Shown in pieces: positions 1-5,849 of a stretch of DNA of 11,825 nt. The position numbers and the translations under genes were made by a program. Source of the DNA: Deltaproteobacteria bacterium (GTDB lineage: Bacteria; Desulfobacterota; Desulfuromonadia; Desulfuromonadales; Geopsychrobacteraceae); NCBI GenBank assembly GCA_009993495.1, contig JAACTI010000112.1:1-11825 (forward strand). The letters run 5' to 3'. Numbering within the stretch: the stretch's first letter is position 1; the number at the start of each line of letters is the position of its first letter. Below the pieces are notes generated by a model that was not told the origin of the DNA, made no database searches, and saw nothing but the letters and a program-made list of their open reading frames with translations.

Positions 1-90
1 TCATAACGCAGCTGACGCGGAAAATAACCAGCAAGATGCGAAAGATTATGTGTTATAGGGTACTAGGCTGTTTTTTTCGCGCCTGGCGGT

Positions 91-118
91 TATACTCCGT
101 TTCGGCAATTTACGTAAA
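91..118 (+). promoter_or_regulatory. possible promoter -10 and palindromic operator upstream of the DUF1847 gene
   Basis: TATACT at 91-96 resembles a sigma70 -10 box, but no good -35 box lies 16-18 bases upstream; the stretch there is a run of T (71-77). The perfect 10-base palindrome TTTACGTAAA at 109-118 lies 12 bases after the -10-like box. That is a plausible place for a repressor to bind just after the transcription start. The rest of 1-177 shows no gene I can support. The coding sequence that follows has a strong ribosome-binding site, AAGGAG at 164-169. Promoter and operator are inference from sequence only. Confidence 0.3.
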
Positions 119-177
119 GACCGCGGATCGTCGGGTCTTGAATGATGGTCGGGCATCAACATTAAGGAGTTTAACTT

Positions 178-918
178 ATGAGCACAGACAAAACCCCTTC
201 TTGCACCAATTGCAGCAGTGTGTGGCAAAAACAGGGCAAAACCAACTGCTGGAGCGCCCCGCAAACGGGACCAGCTCAACCTGATTACTGCCCGGCGGCC
301 CTGAACGCCGAACAGGTGGAAGAAACTTTTACCCGTTACACCGAACCCAGTGAAGATGCGCGTCTGGCGCGAGTGGCTGCCCAGGTCGAAGGCCTGTGCT
401 ATCAACCGGTGCCGGGCAGTGACGCCATCAATGCGCGCTGGACGCGCGTGGAAGACACCATTGCCCTGGCCCAGCTGATGGGTTATCGCAAAATCGGTAT
501 CGCCACCTGCATTGGCCTGTTGGAAGAAAGTGCCCGTCTTGCGGAAATTCTTAGGGCCCAGCAACTGGAACCCATTTCCGTGTGTTGCAAAGCCGGCAGC
601 CTCGACAAGTTAAAACTGGGGTTACAAGAAGAAGAAAAAGTCCGCCCCGGCACCTTTGAACCGGCCTGCAATCCCATTGCTCAGGCCGAAGTTTTAAACG
701 CACAGCAAACCGATATGAACCTGATTGTCGGCCTCTGCGTCGGCCATGATATGCTTTTTGCCAAACATTCCCAGGCCCCGGTTTCGACCCTGGTGGCGAA
801 AGACCGCGTCACCGGCCATAACCCGGTCGCCGTGCTCTATGGTCAAAATTTTTATTACAAACGCCTGCAAAAACAGCCGGTTCTCAGGGTTGAAAAGCCC
901 ATAGCGGCAGACACATAA
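178..918 (+). CDS. DUF1847 family cysteine-rich protein, putative metal binding
   Basis: This 246-residue protein is recognised as a member of the DUF1847 family, found mainly in anaerobes and of unknown biochemical function. It has ten cysteines. The N-terminal C9-x2-C12, C24 and C38 form a likely zinc or iron-sulfur site. C74, C111 (in ATCIGLLEES), the pair C136-C137 (VCCKAG), C164 (ACNP) and C187 with H190 (GLCVGHD) are spread through the main domain. There is no signal peptide or membrane segment, so it should be cytoplasmic. The start is supported by AAGGAG eight bases before the ATG. It stands alone: a candidate terminator follows, and then a separate promoter for the Rrf2 gene. The cysteine content fits a redox, metal or one-carbon role in anaerobes, but no reaction can be assigned from the sequence. 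Confidence 0.85.
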   Translation: MSTDKTPSCTNCSSVWQKQGKTNCWSAPQTGPAQPDYCPAALNAEQVEETFTRYTEPSEDARLARVAAQVEGLCYQPVPGSDAINARWTRVEDTIALAQLMGYRKIGIATCIGLLEESARLAEILRAQQLEPISVCCKAGSLDKLKLGLQEEEKVRPGTFEPACNPIAQAEVLNAQQTDMNLIVGLCVGHDMLFAKHSQAPVSTLVAKDRVTGHNPVAVLYGQNFYYKRLQKQPVLRVEKPIAADT

Positions 919-956
919 GAGCCAGCGACTTACGGGGATTCAGCGTTAAATTTCAT

Positions 957-984
957 CGTGGGTTTCCACGGTTTTTTTGTGGAA
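957..984 (+). terminator. candidate intrinsic terminator after the DUF1847 gene, with an alternative hairpin
   Basis: CGTGG (957-961) pairs with CCACG (966-970) across a GTTT loop and is followed by a seven-T run at 972-978, the layout of a short rho-independent terminator. A second, mutually exclusive hairpin can form from TTCCAC (964-969) and GTGGAA (979-984), with the T run in its loop. The five-pair stem is short, so efficiency may be partial. It lies just upstream of the next gene's promoter. Confidence 0.5.
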
Positions 985-989
985 TATTC

Positions 990-1019
990 TTGACACAGAT
1001 GATCGGCTATCCCTATAGT
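990..1019 (+). promoter_or_regulatory. sigma70-type promoter of the Rrf2-larE unit
   Basis: TTGACA at 990-995 matches the -35 consensus exactly. TATAGT at 1014-1019 (18-base spacer), or CTATAG at 1013-1018 (17-base spacer), is a reasonable -10 box. The start codon of the Rrf2 gene lies about 30 bases downstream, so the leader is short. Rrf2 regulators often repress their own promoter. An operator may overlap these boxes, but I see no clear match to the long IscR-type palindromes. Confidence 0.6.
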
Positions 1020-1049
1020 CCGGCCCATCAACCTATGGAGACCTAACCG

Positions 1050-1538
1050 ATGAAACTATCGACCAAAAGCCGTTATGGTGTGCGCGCCATGTTTGACATG
1101 GCCTATCATGCCGGAACTCTGCCGGTTCAGATTAAAGATATTTCGCGCCGCCAGGAAATTTCGCCCCGTTACCTGGAACAAATTTTTCAAGACTTAAAAA
1201 AAGCCGGGTTGCTCAAAAGCCGCCGGGGGCCACAGGGGGGCTACAGCCTGGCACGACCGGCCGAAGAGATCAGCGTCAAAGATATTATTTTGGCCGCCGA
1301 AGGCGAACTGCAGCTGGTCAATTGTGTCAAGGGGCTGCGCAAACCAGGGGTTGAAGAGGGGGAACCGGATTCTGAATGTGAGTTCAATAACCGCTGCGTT
1401 ACCCAGCATGTCTGGGCCACCGCCAGCAAAATTCTCGGTGATTATTTTCAAAATCTTTCGTTAAAAACCCTCTGCGATCAAGCTCAGGATCTGGGGATGA
1501 AGAAAGAGCTGGATCACCGTTTCATGTACTTTATCTAA
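1050..1538 (+). CDS. Rrf2 family transcriptional regulator with IscR-like cysteines
   Basis: This 162-residue protein is a winged helix-turn-helix regulator of the Rrf2 family (IscR, NsrR, RsrR, CymR). The N-terminus MKLSTKSRYGVRAMFDMA is typical. The recognition helix and wing lie near residues 28-70 (ISPRYLEQIFQDLKKAGLL, then the RGPQGGYSLAR wing). C92, C110 and C116 sit where IscR-type proteins bind a [2Fe-2S] or [4Fe-4S] cluster, and C110-x5-C116 keeps the IscR spacing. The gap from C92 to C110 is 17 residues, far longer than in IscR, and a histidine (H120) follows four residues after C116 rather than three. It therefore probably senses redox, nitric oxide, iron-sulfur or cysteine status, but the signal is not determined. 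GGAG at 1037-1040 supports the start. Its stop lies 12 bases before the larE ATG, so larE is a likely co-transcribed target. Confidence 0.9.
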   Translation: MKLSTKSRYGVRAMFDMAYHAGTLPVQIKDISRRQEISPRYLEQIFQDLKKAGLLKSRRGPQGGYSLARPAEEISVKDIILAAEGELQLVNCVKGLRKPGVEEGEPDSECEFNNRCVTQHVWATASKILGDYFQNLSLKTLCDQAQDLGMKKELDHRFMYFI

Positions 1539-1550
1539 AGAGTGGCTCCC

Positions 1551-2366
1551 ATGTCGTTACACCCGAAACTAGCCCTGCTGCACGACCAGCTTTCACACAT
1601 GGAGCGGGTGGTGGTCGCGTTTTCCGGCGGGGTTGATTCCACTTTTCTGCTCAAGGTCGCTTGCGATCTTTTAGGTGCGCAAAACGTTTTGGCCCTGACG
1701 GCAACCTCCCCCACCTACCCCAGTTACGAGTTAGAACAGGCCCGCGAGCTGGCTGATGAAATCGGGGTTGAACATCTGCTGATCGAAAGCAACGAACTGG
1801 AAATTCCCGGCTTTGCCGATAATCCACCGCGGCGCTGCTACCACTGCAAGCACGAACTCTTCAGCCGCTGCCTGCAAGAGGCGCAAAAACGTGGTTTCAC
1901 CAGCGTCCTGGATGGATCGAACCTCGACGACCTGGGCGACTATCGCCCCGGTCGTGACGCGGTCAGCGAATTACATATTCATTCGCCCTTGCTCGAAGCA
2001 GGCCTGACCAAGGCGGAAATCCGCTCATTGAGCCGCCAGCTCGGCCTGCGCACCTGGGACAAACAAGCCTTTGCCTGCCTGTCGTCACGCTTCCCCTACG
2101 GAACCCGTATAACCAGTGAGCGTCTGCGTCAGGTGGATCAATGCGAGACGTTTTTGCGCCAAGCCGGATTTCGCCAGTACCGGGTGCGCTATCACGAAGC
2201 GATTGCCCGCATTGAAGTGGCTCCCGAAGAAATTGACCGCCTGCTTGACCCCGCGTTACGCGCACGCCTGGTCGCCAAATTCCGGGCGAGTGGCTTTACT
2301 TTTGTCACCCTCGACTTGCAGGGCTATCGAACCGGCAGTATGAACGCGACCCTGCCCGAGAACTAA
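1551..2366 (+). CDS. larE: ATP-dependent sacrificial sulfur transferase LarE
   Basis: LarE adenylates the carboxylated pyridine precursor of the nickel-pincer nucleotide cofactor (used by lactate racemase and related enzymes) and donates sulfur to it. The 271-residue protein has the N-type PP-loop motif SGGVDS at 25-30. C96 and C99 (RRCYHCK) and C176 (FACLSSR) are conserved. In the Lactobacillus plantarum enzyme a single Cys176 gives up its sulfur. LarE proteins with three cysteines, such as that of Thermotoga maritima, instead carry a [4Fe-4S] cluster that accepts and relays sulfur, and this protein belongs to that class by motif. I chose ATG 1551 because AAAGAG at 1537-1542 lies eight bases upstream; an in-frame GTG at 1542 would add three residues but overlaps that site. 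LarB and LarC are not in the window. Confidence 0.88.
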   Translation: MSLHPKLALLHDQLSHMERVVVAFSGGVDSTFLLKVACDLLGAQNVLALTATSPTYPSYELEQARELADEIGVEHLLIESNELEIPGFADNPPRRCYHCKHELFSRCLQEAQKRGFTSVLDGSNLDDLGDYRPGRDAVSELHIHSPLLEAGLTKAEIRSLSRQLGLRTWDKQAFACLSSRFPYGTRITSERLRQVDQCETFLRQAGFRQYRVRYHEAIARIEVAPEEIDRLLDPALRARLVAKFRASGFTFVTLDLQGYRTGSMNATLPEN

Positions 2367-2383
2367 AAAACACAAACCCAAAC

Positions 2384-2399
2384 CGGTATTTCCATACCG
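2384..2399 (+). other. perfect hairpin between larE and the membrane-protein gene
   Basis: CGGTAT (2384-2389) and ATACCG (2394-2399) form a perfect six-pair stem with a TTCC loop. No T run follows, so it is not a standard terminator. It ends four bases before the ribosome-binding site GGAG (2404-2407) of the next gene, where it could act as an mRNA processing or stability element, or influence translation. Function is inference. Confidence 0.4.
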
Positions 2400-2412
2400 C
2401 CGCGGAGATGTC

Positions 2413-2835
2413 ATGCCGAAAAACAGTACCCTTTTTGCTGTCTGCTTCGCCGCTGGTGCCCTCGGTGGACTGGCGAGCAGTCTGTTTCTCTGGATGCTCG
2501 GGAACTGGGGAATCACCGCCATGCTCAACGTCAAACTGGCCCCCGAACTGAGTGCGGCCTGGCTCTATCCGCGTCTGGTCTGGGGGGGGCTTTGGGGCCT
2601 AGTCTACTTTTTCAGTGTCGGGGTGCCGCGCGCTAGACGCCAATGGGTGCGCAAAGGGTTGTACGCCAGCCTGCTGCCCAGTGCATACATGCTATTTATG
2701 GTTTTCCCCTACGATCTGGGCAAGGGGCTCGCCGGGATGAGCCTGGGAACCTTAACCCCACTGGTGGTGGTGGCAACCAATCTGGTATGGGGCTTTTTCT
2801 GCGGGGTCTTCACCCGCCTCTTCTGGGGTCGCTAG
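2413..2835 (+). CDS. small multi-pass membrane protein of unknown function
   Basis: I do not recognise the family. The 140-residue product is strongly hydrophobic, with about four likely transmembrane helices near residues 8-30, 50-70, 82-100 and 112-136. Glycine-rich packing faces (GALGGLASS, WGGLWGL) are visible. A basic loop between the second and third helices (VPRARRQWVRK, 71-81) suggests that this loop is cytoplasmic. There is no catalytic motif and no obvious metal site. GGAG at 2404-2407 precedes the ATG by five bases. It lies 46 bases after larE and 8 bases before the nuclease gene, so it is probably translated from the same message as one or both. Its overlap with an extended reading frame of the nuclease gene is only a shadow, because that gene has its own start at 2844. 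Confidence 0.7.
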   Translation: MPKNSTLFAVCFAAGALGGLASSLFLWMLGNWGITAMLNVKLAPELSAAWLYPRLVWGGLWGLVYFFSVGVPRARRQWVRKGLYASLLPSAYMLFMVFPYDLGKGLAGMSLGTLTPLVVVATNLVWGFFCGVFTRLFWGR

Positions 2836-2843
2836 CATTCGGA

Positions 2844-3344
2844 ATGAAACGCTTGCTTTGTTTCCTTTTCTTCTTATTTCTCTGTTCGCCAGGTATAAGC
2901 GCGGCCCAAAGCCTTGAGGGCCAGGTCAGCTGGATCTACGATGGCGATACCCTTGAGGTTGCGGGAATTGGCAAGGTGCGCCTGCTGGGCATTGACTGTC
3001 CCGAACGCGAAGACTCCCCGCGTGACGACTACTACTTAAAACGCTACCCCATCGACCGGCAACGCCTGCGCAAAATATCGGCTGCGGCCTTAGATTATCT
3101 GATTAAAGTCGCAAAAAAACAGCAGGTTAGACTTGAGCTCGATCGCACGCCAACGGATACCTATGGCCGCACCCTGGCCTACGTTTATCTCAAAAACGGT
3201 CAAATGCTCAATCGCCTACTTCTCGATCAGGGGCTGGCGACGGTTTTCCGGCGTTTTGATTTTCGCGAAAAGCCCGATTTCATCCAGCGGGAAAAGACCG
3301 CCCGCCAGCAGCAACGCGGCATCTGGCAGAACATTGGGCATTAG
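2844..3344 (+). CDS. exported thermonuclease-like (SNase/TNase domain) nuclease
   Basis: This 166-residue protein belongs to the staphylococcal nuclease-like family, which cleaves DNA or RNA phosphodiester bonds with calcium. Residues 1 to about 21 form a signal peptide (MKRLLCFLFFLFLC then a small-residue cleavage region at ISAAQS), so the enzyme should act in the periplasm or outside the cell. The OB-fold domain covers about 25-162. The catalytic and metal residues are present: D35 in YDGDT, R46 and D51 in VRLLGID, E54 in CPER, and R109 in TYGRT, matching D21, R35, D40, E43 and R87 of the staphylococcal enzyme. I chose ATG 2844 because it starts the signal peptide and lies eight bases after the previous stop; the frame is open upstream to 2643, but that part overlaps the membrane-protein gene. 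The ribosome-binding site is weak (GGA at 2841-2843), which suggests translational coupling. Confidence 0.88.
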   Translation: MKRLLCFLFFLFLCSPGISAAQSLEGQVSWIYDGDTLEVAGIGKVRLLGIDCPEREDSPRDDYYLKRYPIDRQRLRKISAAALDYLIKVAKKQQVRLELDRTPTDTYGRTLAYVYLKNGQMLNRLLLDQGLATVFRRFDFREKPDFIQREKTARQQQRGIWQNIGH

Positions 3345-3390
3345 TGTGGCTTTTTTGCCCAGGCACGAACAAAAATTTTGAGGATTTAAC

Positions 3391-4500
3391 GTGGAATCGT
3401 TACAACAATTTGAGCAGCTGTTAAGTCAGAGTTTCGCCGGCATCAGCCTGGGGCGTATTTTACTCGCCGGGATGGTGCTGTTTATTGCCCTGCTGCTGCG
3501 CCATCTGGTTAGTGAAATTCTGGCGCGGAGCCTGTTCAATACCACCCGTCGCGCAGTTGGTGGGCTGGATCAAGTCGTTCTCGAACAGCTGAAACGCCCA
3601 TCAGGATTTTTGGTTATGGTGGGTGGCCTGTGGCTGGCGAAAACACTCTTGCACTTGCCAATCGAGCCCGTCAACCTGGCCCATGGCGCCAACGAAATCG
3701 TGCGCATTTTGCTGATCTTCAACGCCGGCTGGTTCCTGTACAACCTGATTGCTCTGCTTGACGCCTGGCTGGGGCACTGGGCCCAAAAGACCGAATCAAC
3801 CCTCGATGATCACCTGCTGCCCTTTGTGCGCAAGGGCCTGCGCACCTTTGTCGTCATCATGATGCTACTCATGGCCGCCCAAACCCTGGGATACCCCATC
3901 TCCGGCATGCTTGCGTCCCTGGGAATCGGTGGCCTGGCCGTAGCCCTGGCAGCCAAGGACAGTTTGTCAAACATCTTTGGGTCTCTGATGATTATTCTGG
4001 ATCGCCCTTTTCAGATCGGCGACTGGATTAAAGCGGGCGACATGGAAGGCACGGTCGAAGATATCGGTTTTCGTTCGACGCGCATTCGCACCTTTGCCAA
4101 AACCCTGATCACCGTCCCCAACAGTGTGCTCACCAACCTGGCCATCGACAATTTCAGTCTCATGCCTAAACGCCGCATTAAAATGACTCTGGGTATTACT
4201 TACGCCAGCCCCCCGGGACAGGTGCGTGAAGCGGTTGAAAAAATCCGCACATTGCTGCGCGAGCATCCGGCCATTGATCAAGAATTTTTTCTGGTCAATT
4301 TTACCGACTTTGGGGCATCGAGCCTCGACATTATGGTCTATTGTTTCACCCGGACTACCGTCTGGAGCGAATATCTGGATGCGCGTCAAGATGTCTGTCT
4401 GAAAATCATGGATCTGCTCGAAGACTTGGGACTGGAAATCGCTTTCCCCAGCCGGACTCTTTATCTTCACGACATGGCCCCGGCCGAGGCGGACAGTTAA
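3391..4500 (+). CDS. MscS family mechanosensitive ion channel
   Basis: This 369-residue inner-membrane channel should open under membrane tension to release solutes during hypo-osmotic shock. About five transmembrane segments are visible near residues 18-40, 70-88, 103-127, 148-168 and 170-200. The last is the pore helix, with the glycine/alanine pattern SLGIGGLAVALAAKDSLSN. It runs into the family signature ILDRPFQIGDWI (202-213) that opens the cytoplasmic beta domain. The beta domain includes TLITVPNSVL (238-247), and an alpha/beta C-terminal domain ends near 360. It is longer than E. coli MscS (286 residues) because of two extra N-terminal helices. It starts with GTG, supported by GAGG at 3380-3383. 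The 46-base gap after the nuclease gene has no strong terminator. Confidence 0.92.
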   Translation: MESLQQFEQLLSQSFAGISLGRILLAGMVLFIALLLRHLVSEILARSLFNTTRRAVGGLDQVVLEQLKRPSGFLVMVGGLWLAKTLLHLPIEPVNLAHGANEIVRILLIFNAGWFLYNLIALLDAWLGHWAQKTESTLDDHLLPFVRKGLRTFVVIMMLLMAAQTLGYPISGMLASLGIGGLAVALAAKDSLSNIFGSLMIILDRPFQIGDWIKAGDMEGTVEDIGFRSTRIRTFAKTLITVPNSVLTNLAIDNFSLMPKRRIKMTLGITYASPPGQVREAVEKIRTLLREHPAIDQEFFLVNFTDFGASSLDIMVYCFTRTTVWSEYLDARQDVCLKIMDLLEDLGLEIAFPSRTLYLHDMAPAEADS

Positions 4501-4635
4501 CGGCAGATTTTTTGCACAGATACCAGTTTCTGAGCCGGAAACAACCACCGCAAACGCAAAGACCGCGATTGCGCGTTCTGGACAGGTCATCTCGCAGGCT
4601 TTCGCAGTCGACAGACCGCAGGGAGGCACCACCCC
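4501..4635 (+). other. intergenic leader before the GGDEF-PilZ gene
   Basis: This 135-base gap holds an imperfect hairpin, AACGCAA (4553-4559) with TTGCGCGTT (4569-4577), which has a two-base bulge and no T run after it. It also holds the strong ribosome-binding site GGAGG (4622-4626), nine bases before the cyclase ATG. I see no convincing sigma70 or sigma54 promoter, so the cyclase gene may be read from upstream or from a promoter I cannot recognise. Confidence 0.3.
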
Positions 4636-5790
4636 ATGGAAACCCTGGCCCTTTCTGAAGGGATTCGCCACGCATTCAACCACTGTGGAACGAACGACGA
4701 ACAGCTCTTCCTTACGATTGAATCCCTGGCCGACAAACAGGGGGATCGCGCCTATCACGAAGCCCTCAACTATCTCTTCGCGCGAAATTTCAGTCTTGAT
4801 CAGGCCAGCCGTTACTGGCGCGAAGCCACCGCAAACTTGCGCCGCAATTCAGGACAGCTGTGTTCTTTCCGCGCTGCGCTGCTGGATTACCTGCGCAATA
4901 AAACCAATGAACTGCGCGATCCACGCATTATTGAAGCAAGTACCCTCGCAGAAATCCAACGTTCGGCGGTCTCTGACGGCCTGACCCGACTCTATAATCA
5001 GAGTTACTTCAAACAACAACTTCGCCAGGCCGTCGCGCTCGCCAATCGGCAGTCAGGTCAGTCTTTTAGCGTCATTTTATTTGATCTGGATCATTTCAAA
5101 CAATTCAACGACCGCTGCGGACATTTACAGGGCGATAACGCCCTGCGCCTGCTGAGCGAAATTCTCCAAAATCATACCGATGACCTGGATTTACCCGCAC
5201 GTTACGGTGGCGAAGAGTTCGCGGTTTTATTGCCCGACACAAATCTGGAAGAGGCGATTCAACGCGCGGAAGCTATTCGGCGGGCGGTGGAGCAGCAGGC
5301 TTTTGCCGGGCAGGAAAAACTCGATACCACCAACCTCACCATCAGTGGCGGCGTCGCCTGCTACCCGCAGGATGGCACAACCGCCAATGCCCTGATTGAA
5401 GCAGCCGACCACATGCTTTACGCAGCCAAGGTCGCACGCAATATGGTGCAGCCGCGCCTCGATAACACCCGCTGTGCCAGCCGTCACCACTATCGCAACA
5501 TTGTTGAGCTGCGCCTCGCCGGCCAACCCCGTTTCGCCTCGGCTCTGTCGGCCGATATCAGCCACCGAGGCCTCTCCCTCAAGAGTGACCGCAGCCCCGA
5601 GATCGGTTCAGTGGTTGAGCTACGCTTCCGCTATCCCTTCTGGCCACGCAATCTTGAAACCTTCGGCTACGTGCGCCATATCAGTGGCACCCCAGCTGCG
5701 GGTTCATTCAAAATCGGCATCGAATTCGACCAGCCCCAAAACAGCTTCTGCGCCATGTTATTGCCCGACACCAACAGTGAACCGGCCTGA
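4636..5790 (+). CDS. diguanylate cyclase with C-terminal PilZ domain (GGDEF-PilZ fusion)
   Basis: This 384-residue soluble protein should make cyclic di-GMP from two GTP. Residues 1 to about 105 form an alpha-helical N-terminal region with no recognised sensor domain and no membrane segment. The GGDEF domain covers about 108-275, with the start motif DGLTRLYN (114-121), the metal motif FDLDHFK (149-155) and the active-site loop GGEEF (191-195). The RxxD inhibitory site expected five residues before GGEEF reads DDLD, so the arginine is missing. The C-terminal domain (about 280-378) is PilZ: R283-xxx-R287 and DISHRG (307-312) match the c-di-GMP-binding RxxxR and (D/N)xSxxG motifs. The protein could therefore bind its own product through PilZ instead of the classical I-site. 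GGAGG at 4622-4626 supports the ATG. It ends 59 bases from the convergent lipoprotein gene, with no clear terminator between. Confidence 0.9.
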   Translation: METLALSEGIRHAFNHCGTNDEQLFLTIESLADKQGDRAYHEALNYLFARNFSLDQASRYWREATANLRRNSGQLCSFRAALLDYLRNKTNELRDPRIIEASTLAEIQRSAVSDGLTRLYNQSYFKQQLRQAVALANRQSGQSFSVILFDLDHFKQFNDRCGHLQGDNALRLLSEILQNHTDDLDLPARYGGEEFAVLLPDTNLEEAIQRAEAIRRAVEQQAFAGQEKLDTTNLTISGGVACYPQDGTTANALIEAADHMLYAAKVARNMVQPRLDNTRCASRHHYRNIVELRLAGQPRFASALSADISHRGLSLKSDRSPEIGSVVELRFRYPFWPRNLETFGYVRHISGTPAAGSFKIGIEFDQPQNSFCAMLLPDTNSEPA

Positions 5791-5849
5791 AAAGGCACAA
5801 GATCCCTTTAACAACCCCCTGAATTCTGCTGCATAATCCCCCCTCTCGT

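Noticed and set aside
46..564. Long minus-strand open frame opposite the DUF1847 gene
   Set aside because: It overlaps a clear family member on the other strand, has no recognisable domain and no good ribosome-binding site; it is a shadow frame.
1249..1270. TGGCACG resembling a sigma54 -24 element
   Set aside because: It lies inside the Rrf2 coding sequence and lacks the TTGC -12 element at the right spacing.
2643..2843. N-terminal extension of the nuclease frame
   Set aside because: It overlaps the membrane-protein gene, and the signal peptide begins exactly at ATG 2844.
3337..3365. GGGCA/TGCCC pairing with a T run after the nuclease gene as a terminator
   Set aside because: The T run is inside the loop rather than after the stem, and the stem is only five pairs with a long loop.
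3967..4758. 263-residue minus-strand open frame across the MscS end and cyclase start
   Set aside because: The antisense frame of two well-supported genes; no recognisable motifs.
5791..5849. Bidirectional terminator between the convergent cyclase and lipoprotein genes
   Set aside because: Only a weak AAAGG/CCTTT pairing is visible, with no T run; not enough to annotate.
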